Assembly (NCBI GenBank): GCA_964606665.1
Contig: CAZSHS010000004.1
Location: forward strand, 114,530-178,529
DNA: 64,000 nucleotides
Reading direction: 5' to 3'
Source: Aved-18 sp964606665
GTDB taxonomy: Bacteria; Cyanobacteriota; Vampirovibrionia; Obscuribacterales; Obscuribacteraceae
A program made the position numbers and the translations under genes. The notes beneath the pieces were generated by a model that was not told where the DNA came from, did no database searches, and saw only the letters and a program-made list of their open reading frames with translations. This document shows, piece after piece, positions 25,219 to 33,901 of the stretch (the first letter of the stretch is position 1; the number at the start of each line of letters is the position of its first letter).

Positions 25219-25791
25219 TTACTGACTCATTACTTTGTAGCCCGATGGAATGGCGGCACTAAATTCGGTGGCAGCAGGAGCTGGACCCAATTTTTTGAGA
25301 TTCATTGTGGTTTTGCCATATTTAGATTCTGTAGTTGATTGGGTCATGATTTTGCAATCGTCGCCAATCCATGTTTGGCTGGTGGTGCCATCTTGGGTAT
25401 ATTCCCAACCGTGTGATGGGTGACCGTTAATAACTTTGGTACCGAGCGACTTGGCTTTTTTCTTTTTGTACCAATCATCTTCGTAGGACTGATTGTTCGA
25501 TTCGGTCATTTTAGTTTTCATTGCCATTTTTGCTGTGTCAAGAAGAGTGACCGTTTCGCCTTTCTTGAAATCGGCAATCATACGAGTTTTCTGGCCGGAC
25601 ATTTCAGTTTTGGTTAGAGTCAAACCTTTTCCGTCGGATGCCATGCGCATTTCAGACTTGCCTTGAGGATTTACCAGTTCGTATGTTGCGTCATATGCTT
25701 TCTTTGGATATTCGAACGCCATTGCTGAGGATGCCATTAAGCATGGTGCAATCATAGATGCGACCGATACCAAAATCTTCGATTTTTTCAC
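25219..25791 (-). CDS. Secreted protein, paralogue 1 of a tandem pair (DUF4412-like)
   Basis: 190 aa. Signal peptide about 1-25 (ending SAMAFEYP). The mature domain starts with DATYELVNPQGKSEMRMASDGKGLTLTKTEM and contains GHPSHGWEYTQDG, then TWIGDDCKIMTQS and KTTMNLKKLGPAP. This is a beta-rich lipid-carrier-like fold in which a DUF4412 or outer-membrane lipoprotein carrier relative is likely. It shares this whole pattern with the next gene upstream, so the two arose by duplication. Its ATG overlaps the stop of paralogue 2 (ATGA), giving one operon. Confidence 0.7.
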   Translation of the reverse strand: MKKSKILVSVASMIAPCLMASSAMAFEYPKKAYDATYELVNPQGKSEMRMASDGKGLTLTKTEMSGQKTRMIADFKKGETVTLLDTAKMAMKTKMTESNNQSYEDDWYKKKKAKSLGTKVINGHPSHGWEYTQDGTTSQTWIGDDCKIMTQSTTESKYGKTTMNLKKLGPAPAATEFSAAIPSGYKVMSQ

Positions 25792-26441
25792 TTTTGCTCT
25801 CCTGTGGTTTTTTGAACGGTTTCTTTTTCAGAAATTACTTTGTATTCTGCTGGAATTTCGTATTTAAACTCTTCGGCAGCCGGCTTTTGCTCTATCTTCT
25901 TAAGAGTTACGGTTGTTTTACCGTCTTTTGTAACTACTTCAGAAAACACGATCAACTTGCAATCTTCTCCGATCCAGACTTCACCTGTGTATCCGTTGTA
26001 CTCGTATATGTATCCTTTACAAGGATGTTCTTCGATAACTTTATCGCCTAACTCTTTAATTGCATTTCTTTTGAAACGATCCATATCGTAAGCTTCGCCA
26101 TCTTTTTCAGTCATTTTCGCTACTAGGGCTAATTTACGGCTGTCGTCAAATGTAGTTTTGATATTGGCTGCATAATCAGAAAACTCACGTACTTTAGTGT
26201 TGGTATCGTTCATTTTCATTAGTGCAATACCTTTTCCGTCAGAACCCAAAATCATTTCAGCATCGACTTTAGGCGACGAAACGCTATACGTCGCTATATA
26301 AGTTTCTTTTGGATGGTCAAATGCATTGGCGGTTGATGCCATTACATATGGTGCAACAATTACTGTTATTGATGCCAAAATTCGAATTGTCTGCAAGACA
26401 AGAACCCCGCAATAGTCAGATGGGATAGTATATGCTATCAT
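25788..26441 (-). CDS. Secreted protein, paralogue 2 of a tandem pair (DUF4412-like)
   Basis: 217 aa from ATG 26441. A TTG at 26396 would give a more ordinary signal peptide (QTIRILASITVIVAPYVMASTANAFDHP). The mature part matches paralogue 1: TYIATYSVSSPKVDAEMILGSDGKGIALMKM, HPCKGYIYEYNG, VWIGEDCKLIVFSE, KTTVTLKKIEQKPAAEEF. It has an extra charged C-terminal tail (SEKETVQKTTGEQK). The conserved His-Pro and Asp-Cys-Lys positions in both copies suggest shared binding geometry. Role unknown, probably in the periplasm or outer membrane. Confidence 0.7.
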   Translation of the reverse strand: MIAYTIPSDYCGVLVLQTIRILASITVIVAPYVMASTANAFDHPKETYIATYSVSSPKVDAEMILGSDGKGIALMKMNDTNTKVREFSDYAANIKTTFDDSRKLALVAKMTEKDGEAYDMDRFKRNAIKELGDKVIEEHPCKGYIYEYNGYTGEVWIGEDCKLIVFSEVVTKDGKTTVTLKKIEQKPAAEEFKYEIPAEYKVISEKETVQKTTGEQK

Positions 26442-26489
26442 TATCTTGCTGACATCAGCTTAAGCATAATTTTTCAAAGGTTGGAATTT

Positions 26490-26654
26490 ATGGCAAATAT
26501 CGGTAAACGCAAAAAGCAGCCACCCAAGGTCGTTAGCGACCAGAGCTCAAGCGCGGCTAAAGAAGCCGAGCAGGCTGGCGCAAAGAAAATGACTTCTAGC
26601 GTAAATGTGCCCAAAGTGAACAAGAATCGCACCGGTTCTCAACGGGGCAGGTAA
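26490..26654 (+). CDS. Small basic protein of 54 residues
   Basis: ATG at 26490 with AAAGG upstream, stop TAA 26652-26654. Lys/Arg-rich, low complexity (MANIGKRKKQPP ... NKNRTGSQRGR), no hydrophobic segment. The next gene starts 13 bases later, so they may be co-transcribed. Real coding status is supported by the ribosome site and spacing, but it is short. Confidence 0.5.
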   Translation: MANIGKRKKQPPKVVSDQSSSAAKEAEQAGAKKMTSSVNVPKVNKNRTGSQRGR

Positions 26655-26667
26655 ACAAGGTAATTTA

Positions 26668-27894
26668 ATGAACGAAGGCGAGCGTGGGCAAGCACGGCTG
26701 GAAAGCCTGACTTCGCTCCGATTTTTCGCTGCGTTGTACATTCTGCTTTATCACGCCAGACCTCAGTTCGATATCTTGTCTTTTTTGCCAAAAGAGTATG
26801 AATTTCCGCAGGGAGTGACTTTCTTCTTTATATTGTCAGGATTTATTCTGACTTACGTATATCGCGATATTTCAAACAAGACACAGCGCAAAGCATTCTG
26901 GATTAAGCGCCTTGCAAGGCTCTGGCCTTTGCATCTATTCTGGCTCTTCGCCGCTATTTTGGCGTTGCCAACTTCATATCTATTTCCATACAAATTAATT
27001 GCAAGTGATTATGCACTTGCTCTAGTGAGTAATTTCTTTTTGATTCAAACATGGATACCTAATACTCAGATGGGATTTAGTTTTAATCCGCCCGCCTGGT
27101 CGATTGCAAATGAATTGTTTTTTTATGCCATGTTTCCGCTTGCGCTCTGGTTGTTTAAAAGCAAACAAATATTATTGAAAATGCTACCAATAGTGGTGCC
27201 AGCGATAGCTGCTACTGTTTTTGTTATATATGCTCAGGTTGAGCATCTTCCGAAGATGTGTTATGGATTGAGTCAACAGTCTTTGATATTTACTAATCCG
27301 CTTGTGCGTATTCTTGATTTTAATTTGGGAATGATTTTAGCCTTTATATACTTCAAGACGCGAGATTATTTTCAAAAGAGTTATTGGTTGAATTCTCTTA
27401 TCGAAATTTTTCTGGTTGTATATGTCGCTTGTAGTGTTGCAGTGACACCTTTTGTTCGGACTATGCTTTCAAATGTAAGTGAGCCTTTTGCATTTTGGTT
27501 CGCCAACTCTGCAGTAGTGTGGTTGCCATTTTCTTTGCTTATTTTATTTTGTGCATACGGCAAAGGTTTGGTGTCAAATTTGCTATTAAAGCCATCGCTA
27601 ATATTCTTAGGGGAAATCAGCTTTTCTCTCTATCTATGTCATTTTACATTTTTCTTGTTTTATCGAGCCAGGCTTGTAGAGCATCGCTCCGATTTTGACT
27701 TTCTTGTTTTTATTACACTGTGCTTAGTGTCAAGTTATCTTGGCTATCGCTTCATAGAAAAACCAGCTCGCACGTTTGTTGAACGCAAGCTTACTTCTAG
27801 CGAACCAAAACTGTCTTCTTTAGACGTTCAATCAGAGCGCACATGTCGTCATAACGACCAAACGATGGAACCAGATACGTGCCCTGGCAAATAG
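26668..27894 (+). CDS. Acyltransferase family 3 membrane protein (OafA/YrhL type)
   Basis: 408 aa, about ten membrane helices. The opening ESLTSLRFFAALYILLYHARP has the catalytic His motif region (the R-F-x-A start and YHA) of acyltransferase_3, and KRLARLWPLHLFW follows in the usual place. These enzymes O-acylate sugars of lipopolysaccharide, capsule or peptidoglycan. The family fold ends around GYRFIEKPARTF (about residue 370). The last about 33 residues (after KLTSSEP) are hydrophilic and lie antisense to the coding end of the next gene, so they are probably a read-through tail rather than a domain. Confidence 0.85.
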   Translation: MNEGERGQARLESLTSLRFFAALYILLYHARPQFDILSFLPKEYEFPQGVTFFFILSGFILTYVYRDISNKTQRKAFWIKRLARLWPLHLFWLFAAILALPTSYLFPYKLIASDYALALVSNFFLIQTWIPNTQMGFSFNPPAWSIANELFFYAMFPLALWLFKSKQILLKMLPIVVPAIAATVFVIYAQVEHLPKMCYGLSQQSLIFTNPLVRILDFNLGMILAFIYFKTRDYFQKSYWLNSLIEIFLVVYVACSVAVTPFVRTMLSNVSEPFAFWFANSAVVWLPFSLLILFCAYGKGLVSNLLLKPSLIFLGEISFSLYLCHFTFFLFYRARLVEHRSDFDFLVFITLCLVSSYLGYRFIEKPARTFVERKLTSSEPKLSSLDVQSERTCRHNDQTMEPDTCPGK

Positions 27895-29785
27895 ATCTCA
27901 GTTTTTCGAGTAGTTCTTCCGCCAGCTCGAGACCAACTTTGCTTCCATCCACACCTGCTTTCGCCATTGCTTCGCGAATGTGCTCGGGAATGGTGATACC
28001 AGGCACTTCGTTGTGAAGATACTCGGCATGCTTTGATGAATGGAGAGGCATGATACCAACTAAAATTGGAAGATTAACATCACCGAACTCGTCTAAAAAT
28101 CTGGTCAGATCTTCAACTTGGTAGATAGGCTGGGTCATTACAAAATGAGCACCGGCTTCAAGCTTCTTGCGAAAACGACCGACTTCGTCTTTTTGATCGT
28201 CATAGACAAGATTCAGCGCACAACCAATAGATAATTTAGTTGGTGTACCAATTGTGTTGTCGCCAATATCTTTGCCTTCATTCAACTGATTTATTACGCG
28301 AATCAGTCCAATTGAGTCGACGTCATAAACCGCGGTCGCATGAGCATAGTTGCCTAAGTTGGGTGGGTCGCCAGTGAGAGCAAGAATATTATTTACGCCA
28401 AGAGCCTGACAGCCAAGCAAGTCGGCTTGGATACCCATTAAATTTCTGTCTCGGGTGGTGAAGTGAATGATAGTCTCGATTCCCGCTTTCTGCCCAATTA
28501 TTTGGCAGGTTGCAAGCGACGACATTCTTACACGTGCCATAGGGCTGTCGCCTACGTTTATAGAATCTGCCCCTGCGTCTTTTAAGGCTGTGGCAGCTTT
28601 GACTAGCTTTTGAGTAATTGCACCTTTAGGTGGATCTAATTCGACACTTACAAAAAAGCCTTTTTTCGGGTCTTTTTTTAATGACATAAGACGCTCTGCC
28701 AGAGTCGGTTTATTTGATTCTGGTAATTCTGCGCCTTGGTCTTCTTTAAATGTGGAGGCGGCATCTTTTAACGCTGGCGATGCTTGTTTGGGAACTACAA
28801 TTTCGATGCTTGTTTTTTGTGAAGGCAGATCTTGTAGAGTAGAATCGCTTGCTTTGCGCTTGGATGCCGTTATGTAAGTATCGAGCGTTTCGCGCATCGC
28901 TTTGATGTGTGCTGGAGTGGTTCCACAGCAACCGCCGATTAATCTGGCGCCTGCTCGAATTAGTGGGTCTACATATGATGCACAATAGTCAGGACGACTC
29001 ATGAACATGTAGCGTCCGCCAGACAAGCTTGGTTGTCCCGCGTTTGGTACAGCCGAGTATCCGACTATTTTTTGAAAGGCATTTCGTTTGGCAAATGCTG
29101 CTGACATGCGCAACAAAGAATCAAATACAGGACCAGGACCGGCACCGCAGTTAATACCAATTACTTCGGGCAAATCATCGCCTAATTCGTCCAGCAAGCG
29201 AACCATATCTTCGGGCGCGCTACCCATTAGAGTGTGACCTTCTGGAGCAAAGCTAAGCTGTGCCACCACAGGCAGTTTGGATAAAGAACGTGCGGCACGA
29301 ACGGCTGCCATCAATTCGTCTATAGAAGACATTGTTTCAATCAAGAATAAATCAACGCCGCCTGCAAGCAAACCTTCCATCTGGTGCTTGAATGCAGCCT
29401 CTAGGTCCTCAATTTTGGTATCGCCAACAGGTGGCAATAGTTTTCCCGTAGGTCCAATCGAGCCTGCTACAAATGCTTCTTTACCGGCAATCTCACGAGC
29501 GTTGCGAGCGATTTTGGCAGACCACAAATTGATGTTCCAGACTTCTTTTTCGAGCCCAAAATTTTCAAGCTTGAATCTGTTGCCAGAAAATGAGTTTGTC
29601 GTGATTACTTCCGAGCCTGCGTTGAGGTAATCAACATGCACTTGCTGGACCAAATCGCGGTTAGATAAATTAAGTTGCTCAAAGCTTGCCTCGGGCGAGG
29701 CGCCGCGTGCATAGAGAAGGGTGCCTATAGCGCCGTCAGCAAGAATTGGCTTTTGTTTTAGTGCTTGAACGAATGCGTTTGTCAT
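27797..29785 (-). CDS. Bifunctional homocysteine S-methyltransferase / 5,10-methylenetetrahydrofolate reductase
   Basis: 662 aa fusion from ATG 29785. The N-terminal half (about 1-290) is a homocysteine methyltransferase with Zn cysteines in GINCGAGP and GGCCGTTP. The C-terminal half (about 370-655) is MTHFR: FFVSVELDPPKG, INVGDSPMARVRMSS, LALTGDPPN (flavin site) and FVMTQPIYQVED. The reductase makes 5-methyl-THF and the other half uses a methyl donor to make methionine. This order is as in Bacillus YitJ. A linker (about 295-365) is low complexity. Its 3' end overlaps the acyltransferase by 98 bases on the other strand. It complements metH upstream. Confidence 0.93.
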   Translation of the reverse strand: MTNAFVQALKQKPILADGAIGTLLYARGASPEASFEQLNLSNRDLVQQVHVDYLNAGSEVITTNSFSGNRFKLENFGLEKEVWNINLWSAKIARNAREIAGKEAFVAGSIGPTGKLLPPVGDTKIEDLEAAFKHQMEGLLAGGVDLFLIETMSSIDELMAAVRAARSLSKLPVVAQLSFAPEGHTLMGSAPEDMVRLLDELGDDLPEVIGINCGAGPGPVFDSLLRMSAAFAKRNAFQKIVGYSAVPNAGQPSLSGGRYMFMSRPDYCASYVDPLIRAGARLIGGCCGTTPAHIKAMRETLDTYITASKRKASDSTLQDLPSQKTSIEIVVPKQASPALKDAASTFKEDQGAELPESNKPTLAERLMSLKKDPKKGFFVSVELDPPKGAITQKLVKAATALKDAGADSINVGDSPMARVRMSSLATCQIIGQKAGIETIIHFTTRDRNLMGIQADLLGCQALGVNNILALTGDPPNLGNYAHATAVYDVDSIGLIRVINQLNEGKDIGDNTIGTPTKLSIGCALNLVYDDQKDEVGRFRKKLEAGAHFVMTQPIYQVEDLTRFLDEFGDVNLPILVGIMPLHSSKHAEYLHNEVPGITIPEHIREAMAKAGVDGSKVGLELAEELLEKLRSICQGTYLVPSFGRYDDMCALIERLKKTVLVR

Positions 29786-29886
29786 ATACACGTATTGTTA
29801 TATATTCTTGTACTTTGAATTAGGGAGTTATAACTTTGTTATCCTTTGATCTTGATAATTTTAACTGAGTTTATTCCCGGACATTA

Positions 29887-31684
29887 ATGCCAACAGATCC
29901 TTCTTTAATCCGCAATTTCTCGATTATTGCCCATATCGACCACGGTAAATCGACGTTGGCGGACAGGCTGCTCGAGACCACCAACACCATCACCAAGCGC
30001 GAGATGCAGGCGCAGGTGCTGGATACAATGGATATTGAGCGTGAGCGCGGCATTACCATTAAAGCTCAGCCGGCTCGCATGGACTATAAGGCGCTCGATG
30101 GCAAAACATATGTTTTGAATCTAATTGATACTCCCGGGCACGTCGACTTTGGCTATGAAGTCTCTAGAAGCCTGGCTGCCTGCGAAGGAGCACTACTTGT
30201 AGTAGACGCCACCCAGGGCGTGGAAGCCCAGACTCTGGCAAATGTGCATTTGGCAGTAGATAACAATTTAGAAATTTTGCCCGTTATAAATAAGATAGAT
30301 CTGCCCAGTGCCGATGTTGAGCGTATTCGTCATGAAATAGAAGAAATTATTGGCTGGCCAACCGACAACGCAGTAGAAACCAGTGCCAAAGCAAATATCG
30401 GAATTATTGATTTGCTTGAGGCTATCGTTAAGTATGTCCCCAAGCCGCCCAATCACCCTGAAAAACCATTTAAGGCTCTGGTCTTTGACAGCTTTTATGA
30501 AAGCTATCGCGGGATCATTGTTTATTTCCGCATTATTGACGGAATTGTCAAAGTGGGCGACAAGATTCGTTTTATGGCGAACAATAAAGATTTTGAAGTG
30601 CTTGAATTGGGCATCTTAAAGCCAAATCAAGTAAAAGTAAATCAACTTGGACCTGGCGAGGTTGGCTACTTAGCTGCTTCTATCAAGGACGTTGCCACGC
30701 TGGTTGGAGATACGATTACAAGTGTGCTCAACCCCGCGCCCGAGGCACTGCCTGGATATCAACCGGCAAAGCCTATGGTTTTTGCTGGAGTTTATCCAGT
30801 CGACAACGACCAGCACACTCAATTGCGTGAAGCACTTGAGCGTTTGAAGCTAAACGATTCCAGTTTGTTTTTTGAGCCAGAAAGTTCAGAAGCGCTTGGA
30901 TTTGGCTACCGTTGCGGATTTCTTGGCTTGTTGCACATGGAAATTATCCAGGAGCGACTTGAGCGCGAATACAATTTAAATCTTATTACCACAGCACCAT
31001 CTGTAATTTATCGCGTCACCAAAACGAATGGTGATGTGGTGATGATCGATAACCCGGCTAAATTGCCAGAGCCAAACTATAGAGAAAAGATGGAAGAGCC
31101 TTATGTTTCGGCTAACATTATTTGTCCAAACGAATACGTTGGTGCTTTGATGGAGTTGTGTCAGGGACGACGTGGTGTTTATGTAGATATGAAATATCTT
31201 GATGCCAGAAGAAATTTATTGCATTACGAAATGCCTTTGTCCGAAATTATCACCGACTTTTTTGATCAGATGAAGTCGCGCTCCAGAGGCTTTGCTAGCT
31301 TAGATTATCACTTGCTCGATTATCGTGAATCGCGTTTGGTTAAACTCGATATTTTAATTGCAGGCGATCCTGTTGATGCACTTTCAGCAATTGTGCACCA
31401 GGACAAAGCAGCATCTTACGGACGTTTGCTTGCCAGTAAACTGAAAACACTGATTCCCAGACAAATGTTTGAAGTGCCTATTCAAGCCGCTATTGGTGGA
31501 AAAATTGTGGCGCGCTCAAATGTGTCTGCTATTCGTAAAAACGTTATCGCCAAGTGTTATGGTGGCGATATTTCGCGTAAGCGCAAACTTCTCGAGAAAC
31601 AAAAAGAAGGTAAGACNNNNNNNNNNTAAAGTGGAAATTCCACAGGAAGCCTTTATGGCATTGCTCAAGCTGGACGAAGAATAA
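29887..31684 (+). CDS. lepA: Elongation factor 4 (LepA), interrupted by a 10 N gap
   Basis: GTPase that back-translocates ribosomes. All the translational GTPase motifs are present: IAHIDHGKSTL (P-loop), RERGITIKAQ (switch I), DTPGHVDFGYE (switch II), NKIDLPSAD. The EF-G-like domains and the specific C-terminal domain follow, ending VSAIRKNVIAKCYGGDISRKRKLL. The Ns (31617-31626) lie five codons before the conserved VEIPQEAF end. With ten Ns the reading frame shifts and a stop would be read at 31627, but the family needs about twelve to fifteen bases there (KRMKQVG-like). I therefore take the true end as 31684. The frame break is an assembly-size error, not a mutation. Confidence 0.93.
31617..31626. 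other. Scaffold gap (10 N)
   Basis: Ten Ns inside lepA. Family comparison says the missing length is a multiple of three, probably 12 or 15, so the placeholder length is wrong and shifts the frame. Confidence 0.95.
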
Positions 31685-32661
31685 TGTCTAAAAAACGACA
31701 CAAAAAAGATGATTCGAACAAGAAAAAAACATTCGTTGAGCAGATGGCGGGCGATTCAAATAAAGCAGGCGAATCTGCCGAATCCAGCGAGTCAAGCCAA
31801 TCAGTAAAGAAAACTAGGCCAAGTGTATCTGAGTTGATTTCGGCGCAAATCGATACGCACGGCGACGAGCAAGCAAGACGCACACTGATAGTCGATTCGT
31901 GGGAAGTGCGAAACGAGATTTATCATCAAATGTTCGGCGCTCCTTCTTACAGCGATCCAGCAAATTGGGCTCCGCCACCACGTCAACTTCCTGCCAATTA
32001 CAAACCAAGTGAGCGCAAAACAATGTCGCTTGATACAAGCGAGCCATCGCTTTTGGCGGACGAGCAGCAATTGGCAATATTGGCTTACGGTCCCGATCCC
32101 TTAAGACCATTTTGGACTTATGTTACTGCTGGATTGTCCACTCCGTGGCTTCAGTATGGGCATCAGGAAGTATCAGGTTTTGGAATCGAGCTAATCGTAA
32201 AAAGTCCTATAGAAGCCAAATGGCCTGCACAATTACTTCGTACCATGGCATTTTATGTGTTCAATCATGCTGGTGTATTATCACCTGGTGTGCGCGTTTC
32301 CCTTAATGGACCTGTTGATCCTTATTCTAAGTCAGAACTGAAACATGCCATAGTCTGGTACGCAGACGAGGCTCCAGAAGCATGGTGTATGCTTCCATCT
32401 GGTGGTTTTGGCTTATTCAACGTGCTTGGTATCACAGACGATGAAATGGAATTTGCCGATTCTATAAAAGATTATGGAACCTGGTGCATCCAGCAAGCAG
32501 TAAAGAATATTGGTCACGGACAAGTAACAGACCCCAATCGTCGAAGTATTATGACGCACGAAAATATTGACGCTGTTATAGGCGGCGTGCGAACCTTCGC
32601 CGATACATTTAGAGCGAACAAAGAAAATAAGTTTCTTGCTGATCCCGATTCGATTACTTAA
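31684..32661 (+). CDS. SUFU-domain protein
   Basis: 325 aa. An N-terminal polar region of about 50 residues (Lys/Ser-rich) precedes a suppressor-of-fused domain at about 125-295: FWTYVTAGLSTPWLQ, EVSGFGIELIVKSP, WPAQLLRTMAFYVFN and SGGFGLFNVLGITDDEMEFA, the conserved blocks of bacterial SUFU proteins. In animals SUFU binds GLI factors. In bacteria these domains are found in immunity proteins and toxins, with unknown ligand. The ATG overlaps the lepA stop (TAATG), so it is in the same operon. No toxin domain is adjacent, so an immunity role is not indicated here. Confidence 0.82.
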   Translation: MSKKRHKKDDSNKKKTFVEQMAGDSNKAGESAESSESSQSVKKTRPSVSELISAQIDTHGDEQARRTLIVDSWEVRNEIYHQMFGAPSYSDPANWAPPPRQLPANYKPSERKTMSLDTSEPSLLADEQQLAILAYGPDPLRPFWTYVTAGLSTPWLQYGHQEVSGFGIELIVKSPIEAKWPAQLLRTMAFYVFNHAGVLSPGVRVSLNGPVDPYSKSELKHAIVWYADEAPEAWCMLPSGGFGLFNVLGITDDEMEFADSIKDYGTWCIQQAVKNIGHGQVTDPNRRSIMTHENIDAVIGGVRTFADTFRANKENKFLADPDSIT

Positions 32662-32676
32662 TTACTTACACTCGAA

Positions 32677-33735
32677 CTAGACAGCAGCACCAGTTTTGGT
32701 GGCAGTCTTAGCACTTTTATCTTCTGGTTTTTCGATTTGCCAGTAGTGGTCGCGTGTCTCTTTATAGTATTCGATTGTTTTACCAATGCCTGCTTCAAGC
32801 GTGGTTGTTGGACGCCAGCCCACAATCGATGCAATTTTGTTTATATCAGAATAAAAATCGCCTGGTTCTTGCGCTTTGCGCTCGGGAGAAAATTCGGCAA
32901 ATTTCCAGTTTCCACTGCCTGCTACATCAACTATTGTTTTGACCAGCTCTAAGAAGCTGACCGGAATGTCTGAGCCTACGTTAAAGATTTCGCCATAAGC
33001 TTGCTCTGTGATGGCTGAACGTAAAATGGCTTCGACAGTATCATCTACATAACAGAAATCGCGCAGAATGCTTCCGTCGCCAAAGACTTGAATGGTCCCG
33101 TTGTCCATGGCTAGTCGAACGAACCAGTTGCAAACTCCAAAGCGCGAGTGCATCATCTGCGAGCGCGGACCGTAAATATTGCTTAATCGCAACAAAACTG
33201 ATCTAATGCCATGAACGTCGTTATAGACCTTAATAATTTTCTCTGCGGTCAGGTTTGAAATTTCGTAGATGCCTTTGGGATTGGTCGGCGCTTCTTCGTT
33301 TACTGGAAGCGAGACAGATTCGCCGTATTGACCGCGGGTTCCTGTATATACAACCACGGCATCTTTATTATGCTTACGCAGCGCTTCCATTAATATGGCC
33401 GTGCCTGTGATGTTGATTTGAATGTCTGGAAAAGGATTGGAAAGGCTCATCAAATGGCAGACTTGACCTGCCAAATGGAAAACAAAATCTTTGCCGCGCA
33501 CTAGATAATTGACTGCGTTTTCGTCGCGTATGTCACTGAAGTTGATACGCACTTTATCTTTGACTGGCTCAAGGTTGAATTCGTTACCGCCGTAGTCTGG
33601 AATCATGGCGTCAATTACTGTGACATCAGCGCCTGCTTCAACTAGCTTAAGCACCAGGCTGGAGCCTATAAAGCCCATTCCGCCTGTGACCAGGACTGAT
33701 TTGTTTTTGAACTGAGATAGATAATTGTTTGACAT
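32677..33735 (-). CDS. NAD-dependent sugar epimerase/dehydratase (extended SDR)
   Basis: 352 aa from ATG 33735. N-terminal Rossmann motif VTGGMGFIGSSL, Asp for the adenosine ribose in VIDAM, then FHLAGQVCHL, YTGTRGQYGE, and the C-terminal FGDGSILRDFCYVDDTVEA that positions the nucleotide sugar. It resembles UDP/GDP-sugar epimerases and dehydratases. The active site normally reads YxxxK. Here the aligned segment is GIYEISNLTAEK, with Asn in place of the Lys, so the chemistry may be altered or the motif displaced. It is divergent from the aminotransferase and glycosyltransferase genes and belongs to the same glycan set. Confidence 0.82.
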   Translation of the reverse strand: MSNNYLSQFKNKSVLVTGGMGFIGSSLVLKLVEAGADVTVIDAMIPDYGGNEFNLEPVKDKVRINFSDIRDENAVNYLVRGKDFVFHLAGQVCHLMSLSNPFPDIQINITGTAILMEALRKHNKDAVVVYTGTRGQYGESVSLPVNEEAPTNPKGIYEISNLTAEKIIKVYNDVHGIRSVLLRLSNIYGPRSQMMHSRFGVCNWFVRLAMDNGTIQVFGDGSILRDFCYVDDTVEAILRSAITEQAYGEIFNVGSDIPVSFLELVKTIVDVAGSGNWKFAEFSPERKAQEPGDFYSDINKIASIVGWRPTTTLEAGIGKTIEYYKETRDHYWQIEKPEDKSAKTATKTGAAV

Positions 33736-33901
33736 AAAATGCACTTAATATGGTGACCGAAGTCCCCGTTCCCTTGAATAAGTGCAGATTCTAACATGTA
33801 GCCAAGCCTGAAAAATGGCTGCTCATTAATTGGAAGTTAGGTAGACAAGTGTAGTTTCTATTATGATTGTTTGCCTAATTATTTCCTTGGTTTAAAGGTC
33901 A

